The notes: generated by a model from the letters alone, not told the origin. A DNA stretch of 64,000 nt from Paenibacillus sp. FJAT-26967 (GCF_001541095.1 NZ_LMXH01000001.1:314385-378384); one strand, 5' to 3'. Positions 35,940 to 44,446 are shown, counted from the first letter of the stretch. Numbers and translations: made by a program.

Positions 35940-35974
35940 GAGACACAGCCGCATTCATAATGGGCATGTGTCTC
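35940..35974 (-). terminator. Attenuator-like hairpin in the leader of the SsuC-like gene
   Basis: GAGACACA and TGTGTCTC form an 8-bp stem; on the minus strand it is followed by TTTCTTT and then the ribosome binding site, so it stands between promoter and start codon. Confidence 0.5.
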
Positions 35975-36022
35975 CAGTGGACTAGTAAACACAAACTATA
36001 TTAATCCGATAAGATTAGGTTG

Positions 36023-36051
36023 AATTTACCATTTAAGGATATCGGTGTCAA
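36023..36051 (-). promoter_or_regulatory. Promoter of the SsuC-SsuB-like operon
   Basis: On the minus strand TTGACA (36,046-36,051), 17 bases, TAAATT (36,023-36,028). The transcript has a leader of about 110 bases. Confidence 0.65.
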
Positions 36052-36075
36052 TAAAAAAGAATTAAAAAAGAGAGC

Positions 36076-36104
36076 TTGACAAATTGAAAAATAGAACCTA
36101 ATAT
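36076..36104 (+). promoter_or_regulatory. Promoter of the binding protein operon
   Basis: TTGACA (36,076-36,081), 17 bases, TAATAT (36,099-36,104). TTTAATCGGAATTAG downstream resembles CTTATCGGATTAAT in the minus-strand leader, a possible shared operator or RNA element. Confidence 0.7.
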
Positions 36105-36166
36105 TTTCCATATAAAAAGTATGTAAGTAAATAGGTTTAATCGGAATTAGTTGACCGGTTATCTGG

Positions 36167-36215
36167 AAACTAAACGCGATTCTTCCCCGGGGAGGAACGT
36201 GTTTAGTTTTTTTTA
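36167..36215 (+). terminator. Strong terminator inside the leader of the binding protein gene
   Basis: AAACTAAACGCG pairs with CGTGTTTAGTTT and the interior TTCTTCC with GGAGGAA, followed by eight T. It lies about 60 bases after the promoter and 125 before the start codon, so it is likely an attenuator. Confidence 0.8.
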
Positions 36216-36231
36216 TGGCTATTTTATGGTT

Positions 36232-36330
36232 GGGAGGAGGCTAGGGAACCTTGTGAACCGCACCCGAGAATCGGATAAAACAGCCTAAATCAGAAGCGGC
36301 GGATCGAACCGCTGAATATGTACGGACGGG
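36232..36330 (+). ncRNA. Candidate structured RNA between terminator and start codon
   Basis: AGGCT (36,238-36,242) pairs with AGCCT (36,282-36,286), enclosing GGGAA, GTGAA and a CCGA-GAA-TCGG hairpin, then ATAAAAC. A second hairpin GCGG/CCGC follows. The GGGAA..GTGAA..CC..CCCG order faintly recalls the cobalamin riboswitch core, but the match is poor. Identity unknown. Confidence 0.3.
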
Positions 36331-36341
36331 AGTGGATATGG

Positions 36342-37427
36342 ATGAGAAAATTAACGTTAATCGGCGCGGCATCCGTGATTATGGCAGTCAGCTTAACAAC
36401 GGGCTGTTCCAACAAACCGGCAGAGAAAGCGGCAAGTACTCCGGAACCTGCTGCCACAACCGCTGGGGGGGAAGCACCTGCAGGAAGCTCTTCTCAGGAC
36501 CCCGCCGTCAAGAAAGCTGCTTTCAAAACCGGAAATAAAATTAATGTGGCTTATTCCGGGGGAACATGCGATGCGCCTACTTTCGTAGCTTGGAAGAATG
36601 GCTTTTTTGAAGCCGAAGGGCTGGATCCCCAGATGACTAAGATGGATTTCAACACGCTGAAGAACGGGATCGCAACGGGCAAAATAGACGGAACCCAGGG
36701 CAATTTCTCCTGGTTCAAGCCTGCCGAGCAGGGACTGGACGTTAAGCTGACCGGCGGCCTGCATGCAGGCTGCATTCAAGCGGTCGCTCCCAAGAACTCC
36801 AGTGTAAAGGCCGTAAAGGATCTCAAAGGAAAAACGGTCGGTGTCGATGTGATCGGCGGCGGTCCTATGATTACCCTGTCAATTGAGCTCAAAAAGCATG
36901 GCATCGATCCGAAGAAGGATGTGCAGTGGCGGGTATACCCGTCCGATCAGTTGGTTACGGCAGCGGAGAAACGAGAAATTGATGCCTTTATCGTCTGGGA
37001 TCCCGTGGGGGAGAAAGCCATCAACGAGAAGGATTATACGCTCCTGCTCAGCAATGCCAGTGACGAGCCTTACAAATCGGGATTCTGCTGCTACGCTTTT
37101 GTCAGTGGCGAATTGGCCAAGAAAGATCCGGAGAAGGCAGCGGCATACACCCGGGCCATGCTGAAGGCGGCCGAGTATGTAGGCACTCACCAGAAAGAGG
37201 TCGCCCAGCTTGAAGTGGATAACAAATTTGTAGGGGCGGATGTCGCAACTAATGAGAGACTGTTGAACAATTACGTGTGGAGACCGGGTGTGAACAATGC
37301 GATAGAGAATGCGAATTTCTTTATTAAAGAGCAGAAAGAGCAGGGGATTCTCGATGCAGCCACGGACGAGAAGGCCTTGGCAGAACGGCTGATTTTCAAG
37401 GCCATACCGGATTATAACGGCAAATAA
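36342..37427 (+). CDS. ABC transporter substrate-binding lipoprotein (SsuA/TauA/NMT1 type)
   Basis: About 361 residues from ATG 36,342, which follows GGGAG by 9 bases; ATG 36,318 has no site. Lipoprotein signal with SLTTGC. Mature protein of the NMT1/SsuA fold: INVAYSGGTCDAPTFVAWKN, then GFFEAEGL, KDLKGKTVGVDVIGGG, REIDAFIVWDPVGEKA. Several Cys residues occur in the mature part (GGTCDAP, HAGCIQ, GFCCYAF), uncommon in this family and perhaps relevant to a thiol- or metal-containing ligand. It should serve the SsuC/SsuB-like pair encoded divergently. Taurine, alkanesulfonates or another small organic anion are possible ligands; the downstream CysK-like gene favours sulfur. Confidence 0.85.
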   Translation: MRKLTLIGAASVIMAVSLTTGCSNKPAEKAASTPEPAATTAGGEAPAGSSSQDPAVKKAAFKTGNKINVAYSGGTCDAPTFVAWKNGFFEAEGLDPQMTKMDFNTLKNGIATGKIDGTQGNFSWFKPAEQGLDVKLTGGLHAGCIQAVAPKNSSVKAVKDLKGKTVGVDVIGGGPMITLSIELKKHGIDPKKDVQWRVYPSDQLVTAAEKREIDAFIVWDPVGEKAINEKDYTLLLSNASDEPYKSGFCCYAFVSGELAKKDPEKAAAYTRAMLKAAEYVGTHQKEVAQLEVDNKFVGADVATNERLLNNYVWRPGVNNAIENANFFIKEQKEQGILDAATDEKALAERLIFKAIPDYNGK

Positions 37428-37450
37428 TCAGACGGATAGAGGTGCTTGAC

Positions 37451-37723
37451 TTGAGAATGACCAAAGTATCGGCCGTCCTGCTTCTTGGATGGGCGCTTCT
37501 AAGTCATACCGCCTACTCGCCGGGTTCAGCGCAAGCGGAGGGAACCGGGACTCAGCAGGAGCTGCCGCCCTGTCACCTTCCGGCTGGCGGGACTGCCGGA
37601 GGCGGCGCAGCGCCGGGTGCCGGAGCGGTTCCGGCGGGATGGACGAACATTACCTTTGCCGGACAGCCAGTAACAGCCGGTCCGGCTGAGGAATCTGCGG
37701 AAGATAGAGCGGAAGGAGAATAA
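37451..37723 (+). CDS. Small exported protein of unknown function
   Basis: About 90 residues from TTG 37,451, with GAGGTG 6 bases ahead; ATG 37,457 is also possible. A signal peptide (KVSAVLLLGWALLSHTAY...AQAEG) is followed by a Gly/Ala/Pro-rich low-complexity segment and a short WTNITFAGQPV stretch. I recognise no family. It lies between the binding protein and the OsmC-like gene with gaps of 23 and 1 bases, so it is part of the operon. Confidence 0.5.
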   Translation: MRMTKVSAVLLLGWALLSHTAYSPGSAQAEGTGTQQELPPCHLPAGGTAGGGAAPGAGAVPAGWTNITFAGQPVTAGPAEESAEDRAEGE

Positions 37724-37724
37724 T

Positions 37725-38282
37725 ATGAGCGGATTAAACGATTATCTGGCCGCCAAAAAACAAGCGATTGATAAGCGCGAAGAGGAGCGACGCCAGAGTT
37801 CCCCGGTTCCATCGGAGGTGCTGACGGCACGCGTGAGAGCTAAGGATCGGAGCGGAATCCGTGAAATCCGCATCCGGAATTACCAGATCATCAGCGACAG
37901 CCCTCCGGACTACGCCGGGTATGATCTCGGACCGAGTTCTCCGGAGCTGCAGCTCGGTGTTCTAGGCAGCTGCCTGACTCACATCACCCTCATACAAGCT
38001 GCGATCCGGGGGGTTCGGCTGGATTCGCTCGAGGTTGAAGTCGAGGGTGACCAGCACAAATACGGGGGCAAACCCGGTTATGAGGAAATTCCATTCTGGC
38101 CGCACAATCTGCGCTATACGCTGCACATCGAATCTCCGGCATCGGAGGAAGAGATCACGGAACTCTACGGGGCGGTAGAGAAGGTGTGCCCTATCCTGAA
38201 TTTGTTAGCCAATCCGCAGACAATCACGGGGCGTATTCTACATACGGCCGGCAGCGGGCAGGCGAAGGAAATTACCGTCTAA
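37725..38282 (+). CDS. OsmC-family protein
   Basis: 185 residues. The OsmC fold is shown by GVLGSCLTHITLIQAAIRG, LEVEVEGD and ASEEEITELYGAVEKVCPI. Both characteristic Cys residues are present (GSCLTH and VCPI), so it may act as a thiol-dependent peroxidase or sulfur carrier in the cytoplasm. A 30-residue charged N-terminal segment precedes the domain. AGGAG precedes the ATG, only 1 base after the previous stop. OsmC-like proteins recur beside sulfur-compound transport genes, where they may handle reactive sulfur. Confidence 0.83.
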   Translation: MSGLNDYLAAKKQAIDKREEERRQSSPVPSEVLTARVRAKDRSGIREIRIRNYQIISDSPPDYAGYDLGPSSPELQLGVLGSCLTHITLIQAAIRGVRLDSLEVEVEGDQHKYGGKPGYEEIPFWPHNLRYTLHIESPASEEEITELYGAVEKVCPILNLLANPQTITGRILHTAGSGQAKEITV

Positions 38283-38323
38283 TCCTGAGAATAGACGCAT
38301 TGGGAGGAAAAGGAGGAGAGCAG

Positions 38324-39304
38324 ATGATGAAGCAGATTCTGCCTGACGGAACCCCTTCCGTGCTAGGCTTGAGTTCCAGGCTGGCAGGCAGTGTTCTGGA
38401 ACTGATCGGGGACACTCCCGCCGTGAAGATCAGGCGCCTCCTTGGGGAGGACGATGCAGACCTGTATGTGAAGCTGGAATATTTCAACCCCGGCGGAAGT
38501 GTGAAGGACAGAGCGGCACGCTATATGATCGAGCAGGCGGAGCATGAAGGAAGGCTGCAGCCCGGCGGCACCATTATTGAAGTGACCAGCGGGAATACCG
38601 GGATCGGACTGGCAATCGTGGCGGCAGCAAGAGGCTACCGGCTGATCGTGATCATGTCGGATAACATGTCAGTAGAGCGTGTGAGGCTGCTGAAGGCTTA
38701 CGGGGCAGAGGTCGTCATTTATCCGGCCGATGAAAAGATCGAAGGAGGCATCCGCCGGGCGAAGGAACTGGAGAGTCGTATTCCCGGCAGTTTCCTCCCT
38801 ATCCAGTTCGATAACAGGGGAAATGCGGATATCCACCGGTTTACAACGGCACTGGAAATTTGGGAGCAGATGGACGGCAGACTGGATGCATTCGTTTCTA
38901 CATCGGGTACCGGCGGTACGATTACGGGCACCGGGGAGGCGCTGCGGGAGAAGCTGCCGGACTTGCGGATTATTGTGGTGGAATCCGGCTGCTCGCCGCT
39001 ATTGTCCGGGGGCGAGGCCGGTCCGCACCGTATTCCCGGGACAAGTCCGAGCTTCATCCCCTCCATCTTGAATACCTCTCTTTATGATGAGGTGCTGCAG
39101 ATTGAAGATGAGGACGCCCATCATACGGCAAGAGAGCTGGTCCGCAAAGAAGGCCTGCTTCTCGGACCTTCTTCAGGGGCCGCCGTCTGGGCGGGCATTC
39201 AGGTTGCGAGGAAGCTCGGCAGGGGGAAGAAAGTGCTGTGCATTGCCCCGGATACCGGGGAAAGATATTTGAGCACGGAGCTGTTCGAGCCTGCGGTTAA
39301 ATAA
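38324..39304 (+). CDS. Cysteine synthase-like PLP enzyme
   Basis: 326 residues from ATG 38,324 (AGGAGG 7 bases ahead); a longer frame upstream overlaps the OsmC gene. Fold type II PLP enzyme: Lys in PGGSVKDRAA (Schiff base), substrate loop EVTSGNTGIGLA, phosphate loop STSGTGGTITGTG, and the C-terminal LGPSSGAAVWAG. It makes cysteine from O-acetylserine and sulfide, or a related beta-replacement. The N-terminal extension (about 20 residues) and divergence from CysK (AYGAEVVIYPADEKIEGG instead of the usual loop) suggest a specialised paralogue. It is the last gene of the sulfonate-type cluster. Confidence 0.85.
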   Translation: MMKQILPDGTPSVLGLSSRLAGSVLELIGDTPAVKIRRLLGEDDADLYVKLEYFNPGGSVKDRAARYMIEQAEHEGRLQPGGTIIEVTSGNTGIGLAIVAAARGYRLIVIMSDNMSVERVRLLKAYGAEVVIYPADEKIEGGIRRAKELESRIPGSFLPIQFDNRGNADIHRFTTALEIWEQMDGRLDAFVSTSGTGGTITGTGEALREKLPDLRIIVVESGCSPLLSGGEAGPHRIPGTSPSFIPSILNTSLYDEVLQIEDEDAHHTARELVRKEGLLLGPSSGAAVWAGIQVARKLGRGKKVLCIAPDTGERYLSTELFEPAVK

Positions 39305-39435
39305 CTTTCGGGTATTACCTGCATGGGCAGGCTGATAACAAGATCGTTGTTCGTCAATAATAATGGAATATTATGTATATCCCGTGAAGAGAGTTTGTTA
39401 TACTTGAAAGGAGTGAGGGATAAGGAGGATCAGCG

Positions 39436-39669
39436 ATGCAAAAGCATGGTACTCAACAGGTGAGAGAAGAAGAGGAACATTTAATCCACCGGGCAGAAAT
39501 TCAATCTTTTAATGATGCAACCGAACATAACCGGACGATACTGGGTGTCCCCGACAAGAAAGTCGATTTAAAAAGCATGCCGAAGCCTTTACGCTGGTTT
39601 GCTTATTGTGTAGGTATTTTATTTGTTCTGATGGTAATTGGTATGCTCATTCAATATTTGAACGGTTAG
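39436..39669 (+). CDS. Small tail-anchored membrane protein
   Basis: 77 residues: a charged N-terminal half (REEEEHLIHRAEIQSFNDAT) and a single C-terminal membrane helix (WFAYCVGILFVLMVIGMLIQ). AAGGAGGATC precedes the ATG. No family recognised. It lies alone between the sulfur cluster and the MurE paralogue. Confidence 0.6.
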   Translation: MQKHGTQQVREEEEHLIHRAEIQSFNDATEHNRTILGVPDKKVDLKSMPKPLRWFAYCVGILFVLMVIGMLIQYLNG

Positions 39670-39726
39670 TACGATAAATGTTTGCAATATTTAGTATGGG
39701 AATGATTTCGATAGGCGATATAGAAA

Positions 39727-39766
39727 AGGCGCGCAAGCCGGTAATCCGGCTGGCAGCGTCTTTTTT
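39727..39766 (+). terminator. Terminator
   Basis: AAGCCGG-TAAT-CCGGCT within a longer GCGC...GCGTC stem, followed by TTTTTT. Confidence 0.75.
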
Positions 39767-39902
39767 GCGCTTTTACAGCGTGGAATAATATTCTGGCAGC
39801 AAGCTTTACAAGTTAGAAACATTCTGAAATGTCCGCGAAACAAGTGTCCTTTAAGCTCGGAAGAATGTAAACGAAACTATTAAGTAAAGGACTGACGGCG
39901 CT

Positions 39903-41423
39903 TTGAACATAATGGAATTGCTGAAACCTCTGCGAAATAAGCAGATAGAGGGCTATACAGATACCGACATAACCGGACTAAGCGCCATTTCGGGTACAAT
40001 TCGTCCAGGGGACATGTTCGTATGTTTGCCCGGAACGAAGTCGGACGGGCATTTGTTTATTCAGGATGCGGCACAGAAAGGGTGCGCGGCTATTCTTGCT
40101 GAAAGAATCATAGAGAATAGACCACCCGGGATTCCTTATATCGTCGTTCCGGATACCCGTAAAGCCATGGCAATCTTGGCGGATCAATTTTACGAGCATC
40201 CCTCTTATGGAATGAAATTGATCGGGGTGACGGGTACGAACGGCAAAACGACTACGTCTCATCTGATTGAACGCATTTTGAGCGACTATGGTCATAGAAC
40301 CGGGCTGATCGGTACCTTAAGCATGAAGATAGATGAGCATGTGGAGAAGACGACACATACGACACCGGATGCCATTCATCTGCAGGCATTTCTTCGTAAG
40401 ATGAAAGACCGGGGAGCGAAATACGGCGTGTTAGAAGTGTCCTCGCATGCTCTTGCCATGGGAAGAACAAGAGGCTGCGATTTCAAAACGGCAGTCTTTA
40501 CGAATCTTACGCATGATCATCTGGATTACCACCAGGACATGAGCCGTTATCTGGAGGACAAAGCCCTTTTGTTCACGGGACTTGGCAATTCCTATGCCGG
40601 TAAGGAAGAGAAGACTGCGATCCTTAATGCGGACGATCCTGCCTCGGCGTATTTAGCGGCCCGGACCGCGGTACAGACGTTTACGTACGGAATACGCGAG
40701 CAGGCGGATGTCCGGGCTCGTAACGTTGAAATACGGCCGGACGGGACATGTTTCCGCGTAAAGACGCCTGTCGGGGAGGCTGACATACACCTTCGTATTA
40801 CCGGTGAATTTAACGTGTACAACGCTCTGGCATCCATAGCGGCCTGTCTGGCAGAGGATATTCCGCTCGAATATATCCGCAGGAGCCTGGCTTCATTTGA
40901 AGGTATTGCAGGCCGGTTTCAGCCGGTCGATGCCGGGCAGCCCTTTCATGTGATTGTTGACTATGCCCACAATCCGGACGGTCTTGAGAATGCGATCGAG
41001 ACTGCTCGCCGAATCAGTGGGGGCCGGGTTATCACAGTAGCGGGCTGTGAGGGAGACCGCGACAAGGCGAAACGGCCGTTAATGGCGGCTAAAGCGGCAG
41101 GTCTGTCGGACTGGGCCATACTTACATCCGATAACCCCCGCTCCGAGAATCCCGAGGCGATTCTGGCTGATATGACTAAAGGGATTCCTCCTCAGGATGA
41201 GCCGCAGTGGGAAGGCATCGTGGAACGGCGAGAAGCGATTTACCGGGCGCTTTCTTATGCACGGGAAGGAGATTGTGTACTTATAACAGGTAAAGGTCAT
41301 GAACAGCGGCAAATCTTTGCGGAGAACCGGTCGGTCCCCTTTGACGATGCAGAAGTGGCCCTGGAATGGCTGAAGGCCGCCAAGTTTGAATCCGAACCGG
41401 CCGGAAAAGGAGGAAAGCATTAA
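39903..41423 (+). CDS. murE: UDP-N-acetylmuramyl-tripeptide synthetase (MurE paralogue)
   Basis: 506 residues, TTG start. Mur ligase domains in order: N-terminal UDP-binding domain (AISGTIRPGDMFVCLPG), central ATPase (VTGTNGKTTTSHLIERIL; TTPDAIHLQ; EVSSHALAMGR; THDHLDYH) and C-terminal domain with DYAHNPDGLENAI and DNPRSENP, the DNPR motif that selects meso-diaminopimelate. It adds DAP to UDP-MurNAc-L-Ala-D-Glu in the cytoplasm. No other division-cell-wall genes surround it, so this is probably a second MurE. The FemAB-type gene starts 1 base after its stop, and its ribosome binding site lies inside murE, so the two work together. Confidence 0.88.
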   Translation: MNIMELLKPLRNKQIEGYTDTDITGLSAISGTIRPGDMFVCLPGTKSDGHLFIQDAAQKGCAAILAERIIENRPPGIPYIVVPDTRKAMAILADQFYEHPSYGMKLIGVTGTNGKTTTSHLIERILSDYGHRTGLIGTLSMKIDEHVEKTTHTTPDAIHLQAFLRKMKDRGAKYGVLEVSSHALAMGRTRGCDFKTAVFTNLTHDHLDYHQDMSRYLEDKALLFTGLGNSYAGKEEKTAILNADDPASAYLAARTAVQTFTYGIREQADVRARNVEIRPDGTCFRVKTPVGEADIHLRITGEFNVYNALASIAACLAEDIPLEYIRRSLASFEGIAGRFQPVDAGQPFHVIVDYAHNPDGLENAIETARRISGGRVITVAGCEGDRDKAKRPLMAAKAAGLSDWAILTSDNPRSENPEAILADMTKGIPPQDEPQWEGIVERREAIYRALSYAREGDCVLITGKGHEQRQIFAENRSVPFDDAEVALEWLKAAKFESEPAGKGGKH

Positions 41424-41424
41424 C

Positions 41425-42741
41425 GTGAAGTTTACCGATCAAATAGATGCAGGCACATTCGACAATTTCGTATTGAATTCGTATTCGGCACATTTTATGC
41501 AGACCACCGCCTGGGCGGAGCTGAAACGTGCTTCGGGCTGGCAGATGCGAAGAGTGGGGGTCATGAATGGCGATAGAATTGCGGGGGCGTCGCTGGTGCT
41601 ATTGCGGCCTATCCCCAGGACCCGCTATAGCATCGGCTACGCACCCCGCGGTTATCTCCTCGATTACAGCGATGCCCGAGTTGTAGAGGAAATGACCCGG
41701 GGAATCCGTGAATGGGCCCGCAAGCAGCGGATCGTATTCCTGATCTTGGATCCCGAGCTTGTCGTAGCTGTGCGTGACAATCAACAAGCGGACATTGAGC
41801 TTGGAGGAAAGCCGGATCAAGCTGTAGAACGGATGAAGAAGCTGGGCTATCTTCATGACGGGGATGAACTTGATTTTAACGGCGTTCAGCCCCGGTTTAC
41901 TTTTCAGCTGCCGCTGGGGTACGAAGAATCGGTTCTTATGGACGGTTTTCACCGCAAAACTTTATACAATATCCGGCTGGCGGCCCGCAAAGGGGTAGAG
42001 ATTGTTAAAGGCACAGAGGCCGATATCGGCACCTTTGCCCAGATTATGGCGGTGACGGGCAAAAGAGACGGTTTTGTTACCCGGGATGCCGACTATTTCA
42101 AGCGCTTGTACAGGGAACTGCATCCAGCCGGACTAGCTGAACTTTATGTGGCCAAGATCAACCCGTCACGGGCAATCGAACATCTGAAGAAGGGGCTTGA
42201 GCAGGCCAGGCAGGAAGCTGAAAACCTGGATAAACGACTCGCGAAAGATGCGGGGAATCTTGCAGAAGAGGATAAACTCGCGGAGATAACCAGTAAATTG
42301 GAAATTTTAAAGAGCAGAATAGCAAAATATTCGCAATCTATTGCCGAGATGGAAGAAATTAAGCTTTCTCATCCGGAGGGGCTCGTCGTGTCTGGGGCCA
42401 TAGAGACGTTTGCTGGCAAAACAGCCTGGTATGTATACGGCGCGAGCGACAATGTATTCCGTGACTATATGCCGAACTACCTGCTGCAATGGGAAATGAT
42501 CCGTGAAGCCAAACGCAGAGGCTGTACGACATACGATTTCGGAGGCATTTCGGGGGATGTATCTCCGGATAATCCTCTTTGGGGGCTTTACGCATTCAAG
42601 AAGGGATTCGGGGGTCAATTTGTTGAGTTTGCAGGAGAATTCACATATGTGTTCAACAGGCCGCTGTACAAGCTGTGGACAACCGTGTTTCCTATGCTGC
42701 GCAGCGTACGGAAGCGGCTGATGAGCCTACGAAGGAGTTAG
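41425..42741 (+). CDS. FemAB-family aminoacyltransferase
   Basis: 438 residues from GTG 41,425, with AAGGAGG inside the end of the MurE gene. Two GNAT-like subdomains are separated by a coiled coil (about 250-315: HLKKGLEQARQEAENLDKRL...), as in FemA/FemX/MurM. Typical parts: FMQTTAWAELKRASGW, LLRPIPRTRYSIGYAPRG, and the ending TYDFGGISGDVSPDNPLWGL and AFKKGFGGQFVEFAGEF. These enzymes use aminoacyl-tRNA to add amino acids to the peptidoglycan side chain. DAP-type walls usually have no interpeptide bridge, so the pairing with a MurE paralogue is notable. Confidence 0.88.
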   Translation: MKFTDQIDAGTFDNFVLNSYSAHFMQTTAWAELKRASGWQMRRVGVMNGDRIAGASLVLLRPIPRTRYSIGYAPRGYLLDYSDARVVEEMTRGIREWARKQRIVFLILDPELVVAVRDNQQADIELGGKPDQAVERMKKLGYLHDGDELDFNGVQPRFTFQLPLGYEESVLMDGFHRKTLYNIRLAARKGVEIVKGTEADIGTFAQIMAVTGKRDGFVTRDADYFKRLYRELHPAGLAELYVAKINPSRAIEHLKKGLEQARQEAENLDKRLAKDAGNLAEEDKLAEITSKLEILKSRIAKYSQSIAEMEEIKLSHPEGLVVSGAIETFAGKTAWYVYGASDNVFRDYMPNYLLQWEMIREAKRRGCTTYDFGGISGDVSPDNPLWGLYAFKKGFGGQFVEFAGEFTYVFNRPLYKLWTTVFPMLRSVRKRLMSLRRS

Positions 42742-42818
42742 AGAAAAAGCGCACAGACCCGGTATCCATGCGATACGTAGTCTGCACGTAAACTTCTTGT
42801 CCCCTATTCGGTTAGCTT

Positions 42819-43484
42819 TTATGGGATATGAATGGTTTTTACATGGCTGGTGTGCATAAATAAATGTTTGCCATTGGCTGTGATGAGTTCGAGCATGTTG
42901 TTCTCAACCGCATTTAGACGTCCAATCTTATTGGAATCTTCCCCGAGATCGAATACGACCAGTTCACCGATGAGCTTTTTGAGCTGTTGCTCGAACGTCC
43001 TGGATAACGTTGTTCCTGTCGGCTGGAGCGGGAAACGGTCCTGACTTAGATAATAAGGTGTTGTATTGGTTTCATAGGGGGTGATGGTTTTGACATGTTC
43101 AAGAGATACGTAAACCGTGCGGTATACCGGGGAGAAGAATACGAAGAAATCATTCATGATACTGGTGACGTAACCGTGGACGGATTGCGTCCCCGAAATG
43201 TATATTTCTGCAAAAATACCTTTCGCATTCATCAGAATTTTGCGGTAAGCGATATCCGAATGATCGAACGGCATTTCCGGTTTCACGGTGAGGTTGTTAG
43301 CGGGGTCTTCGCTTAGCGTCATATTCTGCAAATGAATGGTCGGTATATAGATGAATTGTGCGCCATTATGAACGACGAGAATATCATTCCCTACATCGAT
43401 TAAACAGCCCCGGATGGGTAGTTTTTTGCCGGACAGCCCGATATCCACGTATTTGCCTATAAAAGAGTGCAGCAGCTTCACCAC
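42819..43484 (-). CDS. Spore coat CotB-like protein without repeats
   Basis: 221 residues with two or three LSm/SH3-like beta modules, each of the form LIDVGNDILVVHNGAQFIYI..HLQNM or NDFFVFFSPVYRTVYVSLEHVKTI. These match the modules in the N-terminal part of CotB (DUF2642-like) and of the neighbouring repeat-bearing protein. It has no Ser/Thr-rich tail. It lies downstream of the CotB gene on the same strand and is probably a structural coat protein. Confidence 0.7.
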   Translation of the reverse strand: MVKLLHSFIGKYVDIGLSGKKLPIRGCLIDVGNDILVVHNGAQFIYIPTIHLQNMTLSEDPANNLTVKPEMPFDHSDIAYRKILMNAKGIFAEIYISGTQSVHGYVTSIMNDFFVFFSPVYRTVYVSLEHVKTITPYETNTTPYYLSQDRFPLQPTGTTLSRTFEQQLKKLIGELVVFDLGEDSNKIGRLNAVENNMLELITANGKHLFMHTSHVKTIHIP

Positions 43485-43723
43485 AGGTCCTCCTTTCAGT
43501 TTCAGATGTTTCAGATTGAAGGCTCGGTGTATCGTGCCAACCTTACTTTCTTCATAATCCTCCGGCTAACATCCGGATGCCCCTCGGTTTAGCAGGGAGG
43601 GCGGCCGTTATTGTACGGCCGCCGTTGTAATTCGGATAGGATCTTGCAGTGGGGATTAGAATGTAGGTCGGGGAGGTTGCTTAGGATCTTAGGATCATTC
43701 AACGTTCATTCAACATGGATTCC

Positions 43724-44446
43724 TTAGAAGAACATCCGGAAAATATTGTTACGGTGTGTACCATGTGAATGATTTCCGCGAGTCTGATTTCCTTTTGTCT
43801 GGTTCCCGTGTGAATGATTTCCGCGAGTCTGGTTTCCTTTTGTCTGATTCCCGCGTGTTTGGTTTCCGCGAGTCTGGTTTCCTTTTGTCTGGTTCCCGCG
43901 TGTTTGATTTCCGCGAGTCTGATTTCCTTTTGTCTGGTTCCCGCGTGTTTGATTTCCGCGAGTCTGATTTCCTCTTGTCTGGTTTCCTTTGGACTGGTTC
44001 CCTTTGCTTCCATCTTTTTTGTTGCCGCCGCTTTTACTGCCCGCGAGGCTGATGCTTTTAATGTGGAAAACCAAGATTCGGACGACTTCGTTCTTAACGA
44101 CCAGCACAACATAGTCTTTTCTGACCTCCGCAATGACACCCTCGATTTTCTCTGGTCCCCCGCGGTTGATTTGTACAAATTTTTGATGAAACTTCTTAAG
44201 AAGCTCATAGAAATCATAGGCGGATATGGATTTCGGATTATCGGAATAAACGTTGTTACTTCCGCCTTCCGTTACGCTTTTAACATGAGAAGCGTTAATA
44301 TACACGATTCCTTCATTGGTTTGTACAGTAAGGTAGTCAGAGTGCACGTGAATCAGTTTACCTGTAATTGAATCCGGACCGCCCCGGTTTACTTTGACTT
44401 CTTCGCCTATCAAATTCGTAACATAACCCAATTCGTTAGCAGACAT
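43724..44446 (-). CDS. cotB: Spore coat protein B-like, with GNQT(R/K) repeats
   Basis: 240 residues. Two beta modules (NLIGEEVKVNRGGPDSITG..., and KFVQINRGGPEKIEGVIAEV) followed after residue 140 by about sixteen five-residue repeats GNQT-R/K with a few GNQSK and GNHSH units, and a short tail RNNIFRMFF. This is the layout of B. subtilis CotB, whose C-terminal Ser/Lys/Arg-rich repeats are phosphorylated by CotH. Here the hydroxyl residue is almost always Thr. The gene is divergent from the CotG-like and CotH genes. Confidence 0.8.
   Translation of the reverse strand: MSANELGYVTNLIGEEVKVNRGGPDSITGKLIHVHSDYLTVQTNEGIVYINASHVKSVTEGGSNNVYSDNPKSISAYDFYELLKKFHQKFVQINRGGPEKIEGVIAEVRKDYVVLVVKNEVVRILVFHIKSISLAGSKSGGNKKDGSKGNQSKGNQTRGNQTRGNQTRGNQTKGNQTRGNQTRGNQTKGNQTRGNQTRGNQTKGNQTRGNHSHGNQTKGNQTRGNHSHGTHRNNIFRMFF

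Noticed and set aside
36105-36341. S-box (SAM-I) riboswitch ahead of the sulfonate-type binding protein
   Set aside because: The hallmark segments of the S-box are absent on both strands.
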